Positions 34,936 to 46,815 of a stretch of DNA of 64,000 bases are shown in pieces. The stretch lies in the NCBI GenBank assembly GCA_030386875.1, contig CM059572.1, forward strand, positions 40,793,732 through 40,857,731, in the 5' to 3' direction. The translations under genes and the position numbers were made by a program. Position 1 is the stretch's first letter. Each line of letters starts with the position of its first letter. The notes under the pieces are model-generated. The model did no database searches and had not been told where the DNA came from. It was given only the letters and a program-made list of their open reading frames with translations. This stretch comes from Morinoia aosen. Its lineage: Eukaryota; Arthropoda; Malacostraca; Amphipoda; Talitridae.

Positions 34936-37900
34936 GGAAAAATTCAGATTAAATATTCAGTTTCAAATTGTAATTTGGACGGTATCACGGTTTTTGTGTA
35001 TATTTATGATATTTATGTTAAGACTCGTTAAAAAGTTAAGCCCAGTTAAAATGATATTAATATTTTAAATTATACAACTTAACACACAATTCCCTCAATA
35101 TTTACATAACTCAGATTAAATTTCATCTTGCATCCTATGAGGCAACTTACAGACTTCGTTCAAGTTTTGCATAGTTCTCACAATTTATTTCGTAGATCAG
35201 TTTCTCAATTTCTATTTCGGCGAAACTTGTCTTGTTCAAATTCTACTAAAATTGTATTTATATTCACGATTTAATGCGTGCACCGGTATGAAACAAACTA
35301 TATAATTGAGAATTTTTCAACTAATTCTGATGGTATGAGGGATACTCTTGGTACCACACAAAATTAATTTTTCCCCTGTTTCAATGCGCAATGTGGTGCT
35401 TCATCTCACAAATATTGCATTTTAAGGATAGTTTTCACTCGCACAACGAGTGACCTCCAACCCACACGGACCGAGACATGGTACAATAACTAGGCATTTA
35501 ATTTATGATAAAGCTCAATCAAAGAGTATCGCATGCCCTACATTTTGCGTTACAAAGGGCGAGACGTTAATTATGCGCTGGAGAGCGTGGAAGAGCACAG
35601 AAGACGCTCCCCCCTCTGCTGCTCATAAACTCCGGTCTGCCGATCCCGGCTGAGGTGCGATGCTCTCAGTCAAGAACTTTATGGTCTGTAATTAAGTTCG
35701 ATGATGAGTGAAGTAATTAACTGAACTTCTGACGTGCTAGTTCATTCAATGCAGCGAGAATGAGGACGCAGCGCGACTGTCTATTGAAATGTTTACCGGT
35801 TTTTGTGGTGGAGTTTAGGCGACTGAAAATGGAGGTAATTTCTCAATGATCAAATTACCACACTACGTACCTAACTCATACGGGATTTTTATTTCCGTGT
35901 AAAAAGTGATCATCGTAGCTAATATATGCACCACTATGCAGTCATTTTGGCAAAGCTTATGCCTTCATTTCTATCGATTAAACGGTAATTGCCATAACCA
36001 AATCGGGCCTCTTCACCGCTCGTAAGATGGTCTCATTAGATGCACAAATAGTCTAGTCCAAGTACGTTTTCAAAATTTTAACTTATGTTACACAGTTGAA
36101 CGATAAAAATCTCGCTACATTAAAAATTTGCAACAGGCATAAAATTATTTCACCAACTTGTTTAACTTGTGAGAATATCCGAAATTACTTGAGCCTCTTG
36201 TATGTTCTACGTTTGGACAATCACGCGAATTTCGACATGACTTAACGAACAAGTCCTGCCAAAATCAGCATCACAAATTTCGAAATCCTAAAACTAAATA
36301 TGACCGAGCTAAAAGTGTACCAAAACAACGCTCCCGCTGTGCAATAATAGCGATAAAAAGAGCGAAGCACAATTAGGCCTCGACTCCTACGGGAAACTCG
36401 GGACAATTTCGCCTATTTTTGCCGGGAGGGCTTCAGATTATCTCGACTCTGACACCGATTCAGGGACGTAAATTCCAGTCCAAGCTAATTACCTGCGCAT
36501 GGAAAAACCAACCTTTCATAATTACAAGATCGAGCCCACAAAAATCAAGCTTCGTGGCAAAAGCAAGCCCAAATTTAACATATCCTTTTGGTGTCCTCGG
36601 GGGAAACAAAGAAAAATTGAGCGCTGCCCTGTTCTTTTTGAGCTGTTGCGTGCCTGGCGCGTAATAAAGCCGAGTATTGTGCTCTCATTCAGCCGAAATT
36701 TCAAAGTTCTTTCGTCTAAACTAGAATTTTGAGCTCAAAAATCGCGCGGTTGCGAGAGGGAAGGCGGGAGCCCCCTCATGAATTATGAGCTCGTTTACGT
36801 TGATGCCAGAATGCGAATACGGAGGGAGGCCACTTCTCTGTGCTGACGAACGCAGGCCTGATTTCGGGCCAGCGCGCGCGCGTCTGCGTGAGCCAAGTTT
36901 ATTAAACGCCTTTGAGGGTCGATCGAGTTTGACAAAGTTATTGATTCCGGTCAAACGCTTTTGAAAGCAAGTATCTAGTTTCACAAAGGCTCCTGTGAAA
37001 TGTTGGTATTTCGATGTCCGAATGATGCTCCAGCTAACATAATTATTCAGTTGGTTATTTTGGTTATATTCAGTTGGTTGGTTGGTTATATTCAGTTTCA
37101 GATATTTCTCAATTATTTCAGTATTCTAGAAAAAATTGCTCATAAGAAGGAACATATTCAGGATGAAATATTTTGGACGCTGTAAATCTTCCTTCACCAA
37201 ATGGCTAAGCACTTGAACCACCATAAAGAAAACAGTCCCTAATTTCTCAAGCAATTATTGTATCACAGTCTTAACGGTTGCAAATAGTTGTGTGTTCCAA
37301 CACGAATGAATTGGTGGAATATTAAATAATTTAACTTTGATTTAGTTCTCTACACAATGCATACGTCTTTATTACAGAATCGAAAATTAAACACATCAGA
37401 TTTATTTTAAGTCTATTCATTCAATCTGCTATGATGCTAATAAAAATACTGCAAGCGGATATTGTTCCGTATAATCTTCAGAACATAAAACTCAAGACTG
37501 TTGATGAATAAGGAGACGTGTTTCATGAACTAAAGAGACCAACCAGTATGGCGAACAACTTCGTTAGGAAGATTAGATAAAGTTTTAACCCCGAATTCAT
37601 TTCTGGGAATGTACTGAGCGGAAAATGCTAGATCATAAATAAGCGAATGCTCAAAAGCATTATGAATTTCCTAGAAACGTCTGAATGCAATTTTACGAGA
37701 AGAAAGCCGAGAAGAATGGCAAGAAGAATTGCTTCTTTTCAAACGCGAGAACAATTTGCACGGCTCTTAGGTTCTGCCTAAAGAATATCTACCGCGGCGC
37801 CAGTCTTAACGACAGCCAGAAAAATTGTTGGTGCTCTGCAGGCCGTCTCTGTTCGAGTGAGAAATGCTCCGAATGATCAAAGAGAACTTTGAAGAGCGGG

Positions 37901-39101
37901 TGGCAATGCTCTCAGATAGTGAAGAAATACGGCCAAATATCAGTACATAACTCGTTTAGAGTAGGGCTGCTGCTGTTGGTCTGAGTAGGAGTGAGAAATG
38001 CGTGCAATGATCGCGCAGAACTTCGAGCAGAGGAGGCAGATAGTGGCCAAATATCAATGAGCGACGTTTTTGAAGGAGAAAAGTTGTGTGTTAGTCGCGT
38101 TCAGGGCAAAAATGTTGGAAGAGCGTCAAGATAACTCTGAAAACTCGGTGGCGAAACCCGTACAAGCTGAATAAAAAAGGTAAATTAGTTCGAGATAGGC
38201 CTAGGGGAAAGCAGCGATGCTTCAGCTTCTCCTCTTAGTTATGAGAGCATGGGCAAAACGAGACCCCGTAATGGTGAATGAGAGATGAAAATCAATCTCT
38301 TCCTTGACATGATAAAGGGAGTTTGAATTAAAACGAGGTTCTTGTGAAAGTTGCCAGTGGCAATAGATCGGAGACAGCCGCGGTGGAAACAATAGCTTTC
38401 TTTGCATGCGTGTCAGCTTTGATATGCAGGGGTGAAGCTGCAAATCAAGCGATCAATTTGCACGCAAATGGCAGTTCATAAACCTTATCGACCACAAAAG
38501 AATCAAAACCACTGGAACTATTTATCAGTATCAAATAGAGCGATTTGTCGATTATTGGTTTCCAACTTTACATTACGGAGTTCTACGCACTCTTAACGAC
38601 GGAGTTCAGTCGTACAGAGAAGACCGGTCATCGCCCCTCAAACTTTCCAGCACGTTTTGAACAATTTCAAGTTTTTATTTGATGTTACCATTGCGGATGA
38701 GAATCGCCTCGAGATATAACATCCCTAGTTTTGGTAGGGGAATGAAAACAAACAATCGTTCACCTTGCCGATGAGGCATATCCTTCGTCACGCATGAAAT
38801 GTGTCGGGTCAGTCCTGCCTCGGGTAAAACATACTCGTTTCAGAGGCGGCACCCGAGACTCGACATTTATAGCAGTACAGCCGATAGAGTAAATTCTCCA
38901 GTCAACTTGACTACGGCACGTATTGTTTTATTTGCCTAAATATGCAAGTTTTAGTGTTTGAAAAATCCAAATTGACAAAGTAAATTATTTGAGAATCCGG
39001 CACCAAACCTCAAAAAAGCTTACTCGAAGGTTAATTGGTGCATGGAAGTTCTTCTGGTTTTGGGGTCTTGTCCGAAAATTATGAATTCTACTAATGCACA
39101 C
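34936..39101. other. Unrecognised sequence, longest gap without repeats
   Basis: Mostly AT-rich. 36360-36960 is clearly GC-richer and CpG-rich (GCGCGCGCGTCTGCG near 36873). Its overlapping open frames of 60-87 codons on both strands (36419-36664, 36499-36732, 36721-36984) are unrecognised. This patch could be a promoter or exon. 37050-37090 repeats the word TTGGTTATATTCAGTT. No known gene was identified. Confidence 0.4.
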
Positions 39102-39569
39102 TTCACTCCCATGCTTGATGGAACCTGTCTCCCAGGTGCTAAAGTTAGCCAGTGTCACTCCCATGCTTGAAGGAACCTGTCTCCTGGGCGATATAGTTAG
39201 CCAGTGTCTCTCATATGTTTCAAGGAACCTGTCTTCTGGGTGCTATAGTTAGCCTGTGTCACTCCCATGCTTGAAGGAACCTGTCTTGTGGGTGCTATAG
39301 TTAGCCAGTGTCTCTCATATGTTTGAAGGAACCTGTCTCCTGGGCGCTATAGTTAGCCAGTGTCACTCCCATGCTTGAAGGAACCTGTCTCCTGGGTGCT
39401 ATAGTAAGCCAGTGTCACTCCCATGTTTGAAGGAACCTGTCTTCTGGGTGCTATAGTTAGCCAGTGTCACTCCCATGTTTGAAGGACACCGTCTTCTGGG
39501 TGCTATAGTTAGCCAGTGTCACTCCCATGTTTGAAGGACACCGTCTTCTGGGTGCTATAGTTAGCCAGT
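39102..39569. repeat. 52-bp tandem array, exactly 9 units
   Basis: 468 bases in nine 52-base units, each with GTCACTCCCATGCTTGAAGG and GGTGCTATAGTTAGCCAGT. Variants include CTCTCATATGTTT for CACTCCCATGCTT (units 3 and 5, counting from the left) and GACACCG for GAACCTG (the last two). No length change was seen. There are no spacer sequences, so it is not a CRISPR-like array. Confidence 0.95.
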
Positions 39570-40563
39570 GTTGTAATTTGGTAAGTTCTGCAGTGCTACC
39601 CATTTCGTGCACCACTGCAAGAAGTCACTTTGAGAAATGGAGCACTAGGACGAGGGTACACGACCTAGACGGGACAAGGGTAGCTTATGTCGTGACAGCT
39701 AAAGTTGTTCAGTGGCCATGCGTAATTTGGCAGCGCCGTGTCGATTGTTTCAGTTTTGAAGCCCGACCATGATTTATGGCAATAGCCTGCCGAATGACGG
39801 CAATTTGACCTCTGAGGGTGAAATTTCACCCCGGCAGCGCATAACGAGGGAGCTGAAATTATTACGTAACGTGAGTATGCCAAATGTGGCAGAACGCTAA
39901 TTGCAGCGGAGTTAGGCGAGGGGAATGGAACCTTCCCAAAATATGCTCAGAAAATTCTGAGCTTTCAGCACTGCGGAATCGTAAAAATATTTCTATCGTC
40001 AGTAAGAACTTGCTATAAGCAGAAAGAAAACTTAAAAGGAGCCTGTAGATTTAATGCAAAATACTCGTAACACCATGAAGTCCCTCGTACAATATGCAGA
40101 GGAATATAACAATATATAACGTACAATATACAATCTCACCAGAGGAAAGCAGCTACAGTGGAGATGTGTTAAAAGAACCGTCTATTTGATTAAAGGTAAT
40201 TTCATAACCTACCCTTTACAACGATTTTTGATGAATAGTTTACGAAGCCATTAAAAATGTTAGGATCGTTTACTGAAAGTAAGTTTGAAATAGAAACATT
40301 TTGTTAGGGCCTGGCACGGAAAACCTGCTAAAACCATGACTGGTTCCTTTACCTAGCAAGCACGTAGTTCAAAACTTTGTATAAAAAAAAAGTATCTAAA
40401 ATAATATTGAATCCATGTTTGTACTCTTATCTAGCAGATACGAGATGTCTGTATGATTTATGCAACGAAAATTCTTCAAAATTTTGATCCACTTATTTTT
40501 CCAAGAACACCTTTTAAGCAGAAATATTTTTTGCCACCATTTTTTATGCCCAAGCTTCTAAAG
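39570..40563. other. Unrecognised AT-rich sequence
   Basis: Nothing recognised. The plus frame 39527-39772 begins inside the 52-bp array and is not credible as a gene. Confidence 0.45.
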
Positions 40564-40578
40564 CCAAATTTTGGAGCT

Positions 40579-40924
40579 TTATTATTACGTAAGAAAGTTT
40601 TAGCCTCCCTTAATTGCACGACAAAAATGTTCTAAGAGAGGAAGGAGGAAGGCGCCATTTAGTATGGAGTTGAGGGAACGCGGAATCTATGCACAAGGTG
40701 CACAGAAACAGGAAGCTAAGAAAGAAGTTCATGAAACAAGAAAAAGTTGAAGAAGAAAGTAGTAGGTGCTGAAAAACAGGACAGCAGTGAACCGAAAAAA
40801 GATGGTCCGTAACAAAACAAAAACCTATTCTATTTCAACAAAAAGGAAGCCTACCTAACCTTTAGCTCAGGCCCTCACATTGCCCCCCTGAGAGCGCTAA
40901 TTCCCATAGATACAATAGATACAT
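40579..40924 (-). mobile_element. Short retroposon copy 10, with target-site duplication
   Basis: Flanked by the perfect 15-bp direct repeat CCAAATTTTGGAGCT (40564-40578 and 40925-40939). The left edge is a TTATTATTACG tail. The right edge stops in GATACAATAGATACAT, so the copy lacks the terminal hairpin and is 5'-truncated on the minus strand. This is the clearest proof of retroposition in the family. Confidence 0.96.
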
Positions 40925-41103
40925 CCAAATTTTGGAGCTATTGGTTACAACAGAAACTCCACACAAAGTGTGCTTGTAGGGAACTTATAAGTCTGTACAT
41001 GAACTCCAGGCGCATGAAAATCTCCTCACGCTACTGCACTCTACGCCTAAAAAATAAGCCTTTATTCAAATGGCGGTGACACATCAAACATGTGTTTTCT
41101 CAA

Positions 41104-41321
41104 CACCTTGTGACGCGGGCCATATTTAATGGTCACTGAGGGAGTTTTCATTAAGCTGCTGACCAACCAATAGTAACAAACTCAATTTTTTAAATACTCA
41201 ATGAAAACTAAATGAAAGCATGATCCAGTTAATGTTTGATAGTTTCAACATTTCTTTATACAATTGACTTCAACCTGGAATTGAATATTAAACCTTAGCT
41301 TTACCTGCCGCAGTCAAAGTG
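41104..41321. mobile_element. piggyBac-like MITE, copy 2
   Basis: 218 bases flanked by TCAA (41100-41103) and CTAA (41322-41325). The right end CCGCAGTCAAAGTG is canonical for the family, and the left end CACCTTGTGACGCGGG is mutated. The body matches copies 1 and 3 (GCTGACCAACCAATAGTAAC, ACAATTGACTTCAACCTG). Confidence 0.75.
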
Positions 41322-41463
41322 CTAAATGCGTTAAGTTTAATTGATGCCGTGACGAACGGTCGGTTACCCAAAGTGGCGCGAGTATTCATTTTAGACGCCT
41401 CAGTTTAATGGGGAATTAGAGCTGACATTTTTTCCCATCGGGAAGAAATACCGAGCTCGATGT

Positions 41464-41514
41464 GGACTACCGAACGAACTTCAAGAAAAGGGAGCACTCT
41501 CTACCACTAAGCCA
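41464..41514 (-). ncRNA. Possible tRNA-derived SINE head
   Basis: On the minus strand TGGCTTAGTGGTAG (41514-41501) is an almost perfect tRNA/pol III A box. About 25-30 bases later, AAGTTCGTTCGGTAGTCC (41481-41464) resembles a B box disturbed by a few inserted bases. It cannot be folded into a proper tRNA by eye, so a decayed tRNA-derived SINE is more likely than a tRNA gene. I see no second copy in the window. Confidence 0.35.
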
Positions 41515-41521
41515 CAGTGGA

Positions 41522-42442
41522 AAGGCATAGTGTGCAGAATTATGTTCTTGAGCCTAGCAGGCTGCATTCTGTTTGGAAGCTCTTCCCTAGAGGAAAAAAT
41601 AAGGACTCTAAATTTTCACCATAGTTAAAGGTGTTCTAAATGAGCATAATAAAAAAATAGAAGTTTCAGCTCAGAAAGCAGTATTTCCGATGGAGTACGT
41701 AAGTCGAGAGATTATTACAGGAAATTTACCCTTGTCATAGGCGTGCCCCATCATTCAAAAGGAGCTCGTGTTCGTTGATAGTACGGGATTGTTAGTTAGT
41801 ATATATGACTGCTAAAGAACATTCAACTAAACTTTTGCATGAAGGGACTATTGAAATGGTTCAAAAGTATCGTAAGACCCTCTGAATAGAAAATAAGCGA
41901 GGCAATTCTAGAGCAATCTAAGATACCGAAAGCGACTGGCAAGATCTCCAAGAAAAACCCATTAGCTCACAGCTATTACTCGTCACCGCATAGAGAATCC
42001 AATAACACCCTATTCGACGTGCCCGCTCCGTACTTGCAATGACATTAGCAAATAAAATGCAAGCCTAACCACAGCCTCATTCCACGATTCAATAGACAGC
42101 AGTAAAATCTGAATTGAATTTGTAAGGTAATTCGAAATTCCTTGGCAGCCTTGGAGCTGTAATGGAAGACGTAGATGTTGCGCAGTCGCTTTGTACGAGG
42201 CAGCTTTCACAGACTGGCTTTTGAATAGCAAATGGAGGCTTAAAGTGCTTTTGAACTTGAGCCTTGCTATTTTCATCATCGATGTATATCATTGGTGAAA
42301 TTTGACGTGAATTAAACAATGACTTACCTTATTCGTATGCAGCATGTCGGTGTGAGGTAGCTAAATTTACATAGTTTCCACGGAACACATGACTTTGATT
42401 CAGAAGCACAGCTGCAAGGCAGCATGAAAATTTCAATTCATG
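41522..42442. other. Unrecognised AT-rich sequence
   Basis: Nothing recognised. The minus frames at 42010-42279 and 42089-42319 overlap each other and have no known domain. Confidence 0.45.
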
Positions 42443-42805
42443 GATTATTATTATTATCATTCAAGAAAGTTTTAGCCTAACTTTACCACGACAAAGATGT
42501 TCCAAGAGAGGAAGGATGAAGGCACCATTTAGTATGTAGTTGAGGGAACGCGGAATCTGTGCACAAGGTGCATAGAAACAGTTAGCTACGAAAGAAGATC
42601 ATCAAACAAGAAAAAGTTGAAGAAGAAAATAGTAGATGCTGAAAAACAGTAGAGTAGTGAACTGAAAAAATTTGATCCGTAACAAATCAAAACACATTTT
42701 GTTTCAACAAAAAAAAAAAAAGCCCTACATAACTCTCATCTAAAAACCTCACATTTTTCACCTGGGAACGCTAGTTCCCATAAGGATATTTTATTCCCCT
42801 GAGGT
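42443..42805 (-). mobile_element. Short retroposon copy 11
   Basis: Left edge ATTATTATTATTATCATTC (tail), then AAGAAAGTTTTAGCC. Right edge GATATTTTATTCCCCTGAGG. Its GTTTTAGCC wording matches copies 3 and 10. No clear target duplication was seen. Confidence 0.9.
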
Positions 42806-43311
42806 GACCGTGAGTCCTAGACATATCATTTTGTGGGCTTTCGCAGTTGCCTGCATTAGAGAAGATAAACATATTGAATAGAAAAATTAAAAACACATTG
42901 GAAAGATCGAGCTAAAACCGGTTAAGACGACATTTTCTAAAATACTTTCCATCATTGATGAATGGAAAATATAGCATGTTCTGGTTACTAACGTTTTGAA
43001 ACATCTTGGATATAAGTTTCTCGGTGTCATTCATATATGTAAATACGCCGTAATTCAATAGTTACATAAATTCAACAGTAGATCGCTACAGATGAGGATT
43101 GACGTGAGCTGACTACGCTCATGTCTCGAAGGAAACGCAAGAATGATTTTCCTTTTATTTATTCAGCGTTTCAGGTTACAGCTTCTCTTGGAAATCTTTC
43201 GCTATTGTTAGCAGAACATAAGCGTAAAACAAGCTCCAAATTGTTGCAGGATTGTCAGCACTCTAAGATAAAACAAAACTCCTATTCAATTCTGAATTAA
43301 GCTCACATTGC
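42806..43311. other. Unrecognised AT-rich sequence
   Basis: Nothing recognised between retroposon copy 11 and MITE copy 3. Confidence 0.45.
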
Positions 43312-43315
43312 TCAA

Positions 43316-43536
43316 CACTTTGACTGCGACGTTCGCCACCAGTGGTACACGGAGGTAATTTTCATAATGCTACTGACCGACCAGTAGTCGCTAACTCATT
43401 TTTCATAGAAACTTAATCAAAGCTAAATGAAGGCGCGATCTAGTTCATGTTTGCTATTTTCAAAATAGTTTACTACACTGGACTTTAAATTTGAGTTTGG
43501 CGTTGAACTTAATATTTAGTAGTCGCAGTCAAAGTG
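43316..43536. mobile_element. piggyBac-like MITE, copy 3 (best preserved)
   Basis: 221 bases with perfect 15-bp inverted ends CACTTTGACTGCGAC (43316-43330) and GTCGCAGTCAAAGTG (43522-43536). They are flanked by TCAA (43312-43315) and TTAA (43537-43540). TTAA target duplication and a CAC(T/G)TTG-type terminus are characteristic of piggyBac elements. It has no open frame, so it depends on a transposase elsewhere. Confidence 0.87.
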
Positions 43537-43600
43537 TTAAGAAGCTACGTTCAATGGAATTAACATAAGCTCAGAACAGCCATAACTTCAAGGTATAAAT

Positions 43601-44009
43601 GAAGGTCCCAACAGAGGCCTCACTCCAAAGGCCCCCCCAACAGAGGCCTGACTCCAAAGGACCCCCAACAGAGGCCTGACTCCAAAGGACCCCCAACAGA
43701 GGCCTGACTCCAAAGGACCCCCAACAGAGGCCTGACTCCAAAGGCCCCACAACAGAGGCCTGACTCCAAAGGACCCCCAACAGAGGCCTGACTCCAAAGG
43801 CCCCACAACAGAAGCCTCTTACTGATGGTCTAACAACGGCTTTTAACTGGAGGCCCAACAGAGGCCTGACTCCAAAGACCCCGCAACAGAAGCCTCTCTC
43901 CAAAGGCCCACAACAGAGGCCTCACTCCAAAGGCCCCACAACAGAAGCCTCTTACTGATGGCCTAACAGCGGCTTTTAACTGGAGGCCCAACCGAGGCCT
44001 CGAACTCAG
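43601..44009. repeat. 28-bp tandem array with a higher-order unit
   Basis: The unit contains CAACAGAGGCCTGACTCCAA. The first seven or so units run in simple series. From about 43800 the array includes a longer block (AGAAGCCTCTTACTGATGG, then GGCTTTTAACTGGAGGCCC) that recurs at about 43935, forming a higher-order repeat. Minus frames reading ESGLCWGSFGVRPLLG repeats are by-products. Confidence 0.93.
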
Positions 44010-46439
44010 GGTCCCGCTGAAGGGTTTTCCGAGAACAAGACATCAAATTTCGCAAGTACTTCTGCATTTCAGGCGTGAATGAACAAAGATTAATGAGGAA
44101 GTCTACCCTTCGTGAAACGCCATTTGGTGAACACATATTGTTCGCTTTTAGTGTCAACAGAACATGATTAGAAGCGCTACGGCATGCTCATTGAGGGGTC
44201 ATGTTCATCTAGCGTTGACGTTCTAGTTGAACGCACCTCGTACTGAAAAAATTCTGCTCGCGCATCTGGTGTATTATAAACTGACGAACTAAATATCAAC
44301 TCAGTTGTGTACTAAATATTTTTGGGATATTTAATGTACATTCATAAGAAACAATTCAGTAATGTGTTTGTACGAGTTGCTCATTACCACCTTGTAAGGG
44401 TAAATAAATGTAATTTGTGTCACTAATGCGAATATTAGGGGATCATTTCTAAGCCAGAACTTTTGCAGTGATCATGACTGTTCATCAGATGAACTGTTTA
44501 GCTCTAACCTTACCAACGGAATTTTTATCGCGATGCTGCTCGACTCGAGCCCACTGCGGAAAAATAATGTAGCTACAGAGCACTAAAGGTTAAGGAAGTT
44601 TTCGTTCAACTCCTGAAACGGCCCTAAAGTAAGGGTACGAATAATCAAAGAATGCACCCGAAAGAAGGGCAGTTTGTAGGCTTCTGGGCTGCGGTTCAAT
44701 CAGGTCGTTTGTTGGAAGTTGGGCTGCAATTCGCCGGGCTGAACGTTTCTGGCGCTGGAGCGGCTCTCTCTCGTGATCTTCCAGCTTCAAATTTTCTACT
44801 TTATCTTGCAGAATGTTCCAGAAATGCAAGAATTGACGAGCCGTTCTTTCTTCGCTCGTTTTTTTCAAAGAACAAGTACAAAAAATAATGGGACACAACT
44901 TTGTAGGGCCTTATTTTTTCTTACCTGGATCATCCTGCGTCTTGCATCTCGTGTGAGGCAAGAACAAGCTTTACATGTTAACGTCATTCAGGAGAAAAAC
45001 ACACAGCTCCAATTTTGACTTCATTCAATAGAACGACCAAATATTACACGTGCGTGTACTGCGAAGTCATCGAAATGGCAACACACTTCTCCATTTCTAA
45101 CTGCGTCGTGCTTTTAAAAACAAAACTTTGAAACTAATGGAAAATGAAATGCCATCTCTTTTTAAAGACAGGACAGAAATTCAACGAAAACACAAACTTC
45201 GATGCTTAGTCTAGTTGCTAATGAACTTAATAACTAAGGCCGAAGAGTTGCATTTGAAGTGGATCAATTATGAAACTTGATAATTGAGCGCTCGGAGGAA
45301 GACGATATTCCCGGGAGGGGAAATTAGGGAACTTGGAGGACGAGTAACAAAGACAAGAGGGAATGCAACAAAGTTCAGAGTGAATGAAGAGTCTTTCAAT
45401 ACTACAACTACTGAAAGCAGAATATGTAACCTTCTCGTACTTGAAAAAGAGAACATGGCACTACGGCCACAAAGCCCTTGTGGTGCTTTACGGAAATGAA
45501 AGATCCGAGAAATTTGTGCTCCATAGCAATAAACTGTTTCTGAGGAGAGCGAGCTAAAGCGATATTTCAGGATTAAATTAAAAAATATTCGCACGAAGAT
45601 AAAAGTACTGCTTACGAGGAAGTTTCGCTAGAGTTTTGGAGTTAGTGGTTGTAATTTGTAACAATTCATGTGAAGAGAGAGAAGACATGCAGTGTTTACT
45701 TTCTCATCACCCAAATTGTGGCAAAAGTTCTCCCAAGTTTTATGGTAGTCCTGCAAGAAATTCGAATCCATATATAAATGTAGACACACAGGAATATCAC
45801 CTTCATGCACACATCGCGTCGCTGAACAAAAACAAAACAAAAATTAGCATAAGATCGGGTGAGGCTGGAAGAAGCTGCGGTGGCAGTGTCACGAGCGGAA
45901 CGTATATATAGAGCGCGCAGAAAAGCATGAATAATTCACAGGGCGTCTCCCTAAAGAGACAAATGGGAGACACGGTTTACAAAATGACTCAATAAACATG
46001 CATGCAGCTCGATCGCCTGGCAAAGTTGGAGGAGGCCGTCGTCAATTGCATGGAGATTTGCACGCTTTTTGCCGGAAATCTAGTGAACAATGAAGCAAAC
46101 TTTGAGACAAGCTCAAAGTTAGAGGGCAGGCGAAATGTGTCACAAGGGAACTCTTGCAGAGGGTGAGAGATGGCCCGGCAGCTGCCCAAGTTAGGCTGGA
46201 ATTACAAAGTATGCTCTAGCAAGTCCAGGGAATCCGCCTCCACTACATTTGCTTGTCCTTCTCAAGCTTTATTGTTTCTCTCGGAAAGTAAACAGTGCGT
46301 TATGAAGGGTAATCAAAATGAAAACTATGTCGTGAACGTAAGAGGTGAATACGGGTGCAAAAAGGAAACATTAAATGAACGCTGTTGAAAGCACGACTGT
46401 GAACTCCGTGCTCACGTTCTGGAAGCCGGGTGCTATTGA
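44010..46439. other. Unrecognised sequence with GC-richer patches
   Basis: 44590-44898 is GC-richer and open on the minus strand for 102 codons (…FLHFWNILQDKVENLKLEDH…, basic), and on the plus strand in part. 45880-46200 is also GC-richer. ACGTATATATAGAGCGCGC at 45900-45918 has a TATA-box-like core. No protein family was identified. Confidence 0.35.
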
Positions 46440-46815
46440 TTGATTTTAAGTTAGTTTCAGCCTCCCTTACAACAATAAAGATGTTCAAAGAGAGGAGGGA
46501 TGAAGGCACCATTTAGTGCGGAGTTAAAGGGAACGTAGAATTTATGCTCAAAGTGTGTTCTCGCACAGTATCCCCTGCGCATAGTAACAGCAAATTGAAA
46601 AGGAAGGTTAGAAGATGGTATAAAAGTTCAAGAAGAATGTCAGAGGTGCTGACAAACAGGACAGTAGTGAACCAAAAATATATTGTTCGTAATAAAACAA
46701 AAATATATTCCATAACAAAAAAGAAGGCTTACCCGACTCTTACCTCAGGACTTCATATATTCTCTTTGGGAGTGCTAATTCCCAAAGAGACAATAGTTGT
46801 ATCCCCCCTGAGAGA
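46440..46815 (-). mobile_element. Short retroposon copy 12
   Basis: Left edge ATTGATTGATTTTAAGTTAG then TTTCAGCCTCCCTTAC, the same subfamily as copy 1 (TTGA-type tail). Right edge GAGACAATAGTTGTATCCCC then CCTGAGAG. It contains the usual middle words (AAAGTTCAAGAAGAATGTC). Confidence 0.9.

Noticed and set aside
39102-39569. CRISPR-like array
   Set aside because: Units are directly contiguous with no unique spacers, and the context is eukaryotic.
43571-43903. 110-codon minus-strand frame with Gly/Leu/Trp repeats
   Set aside because: Product of the 28-bp array read on the minus strand; three overlapping frames give similar peptides.
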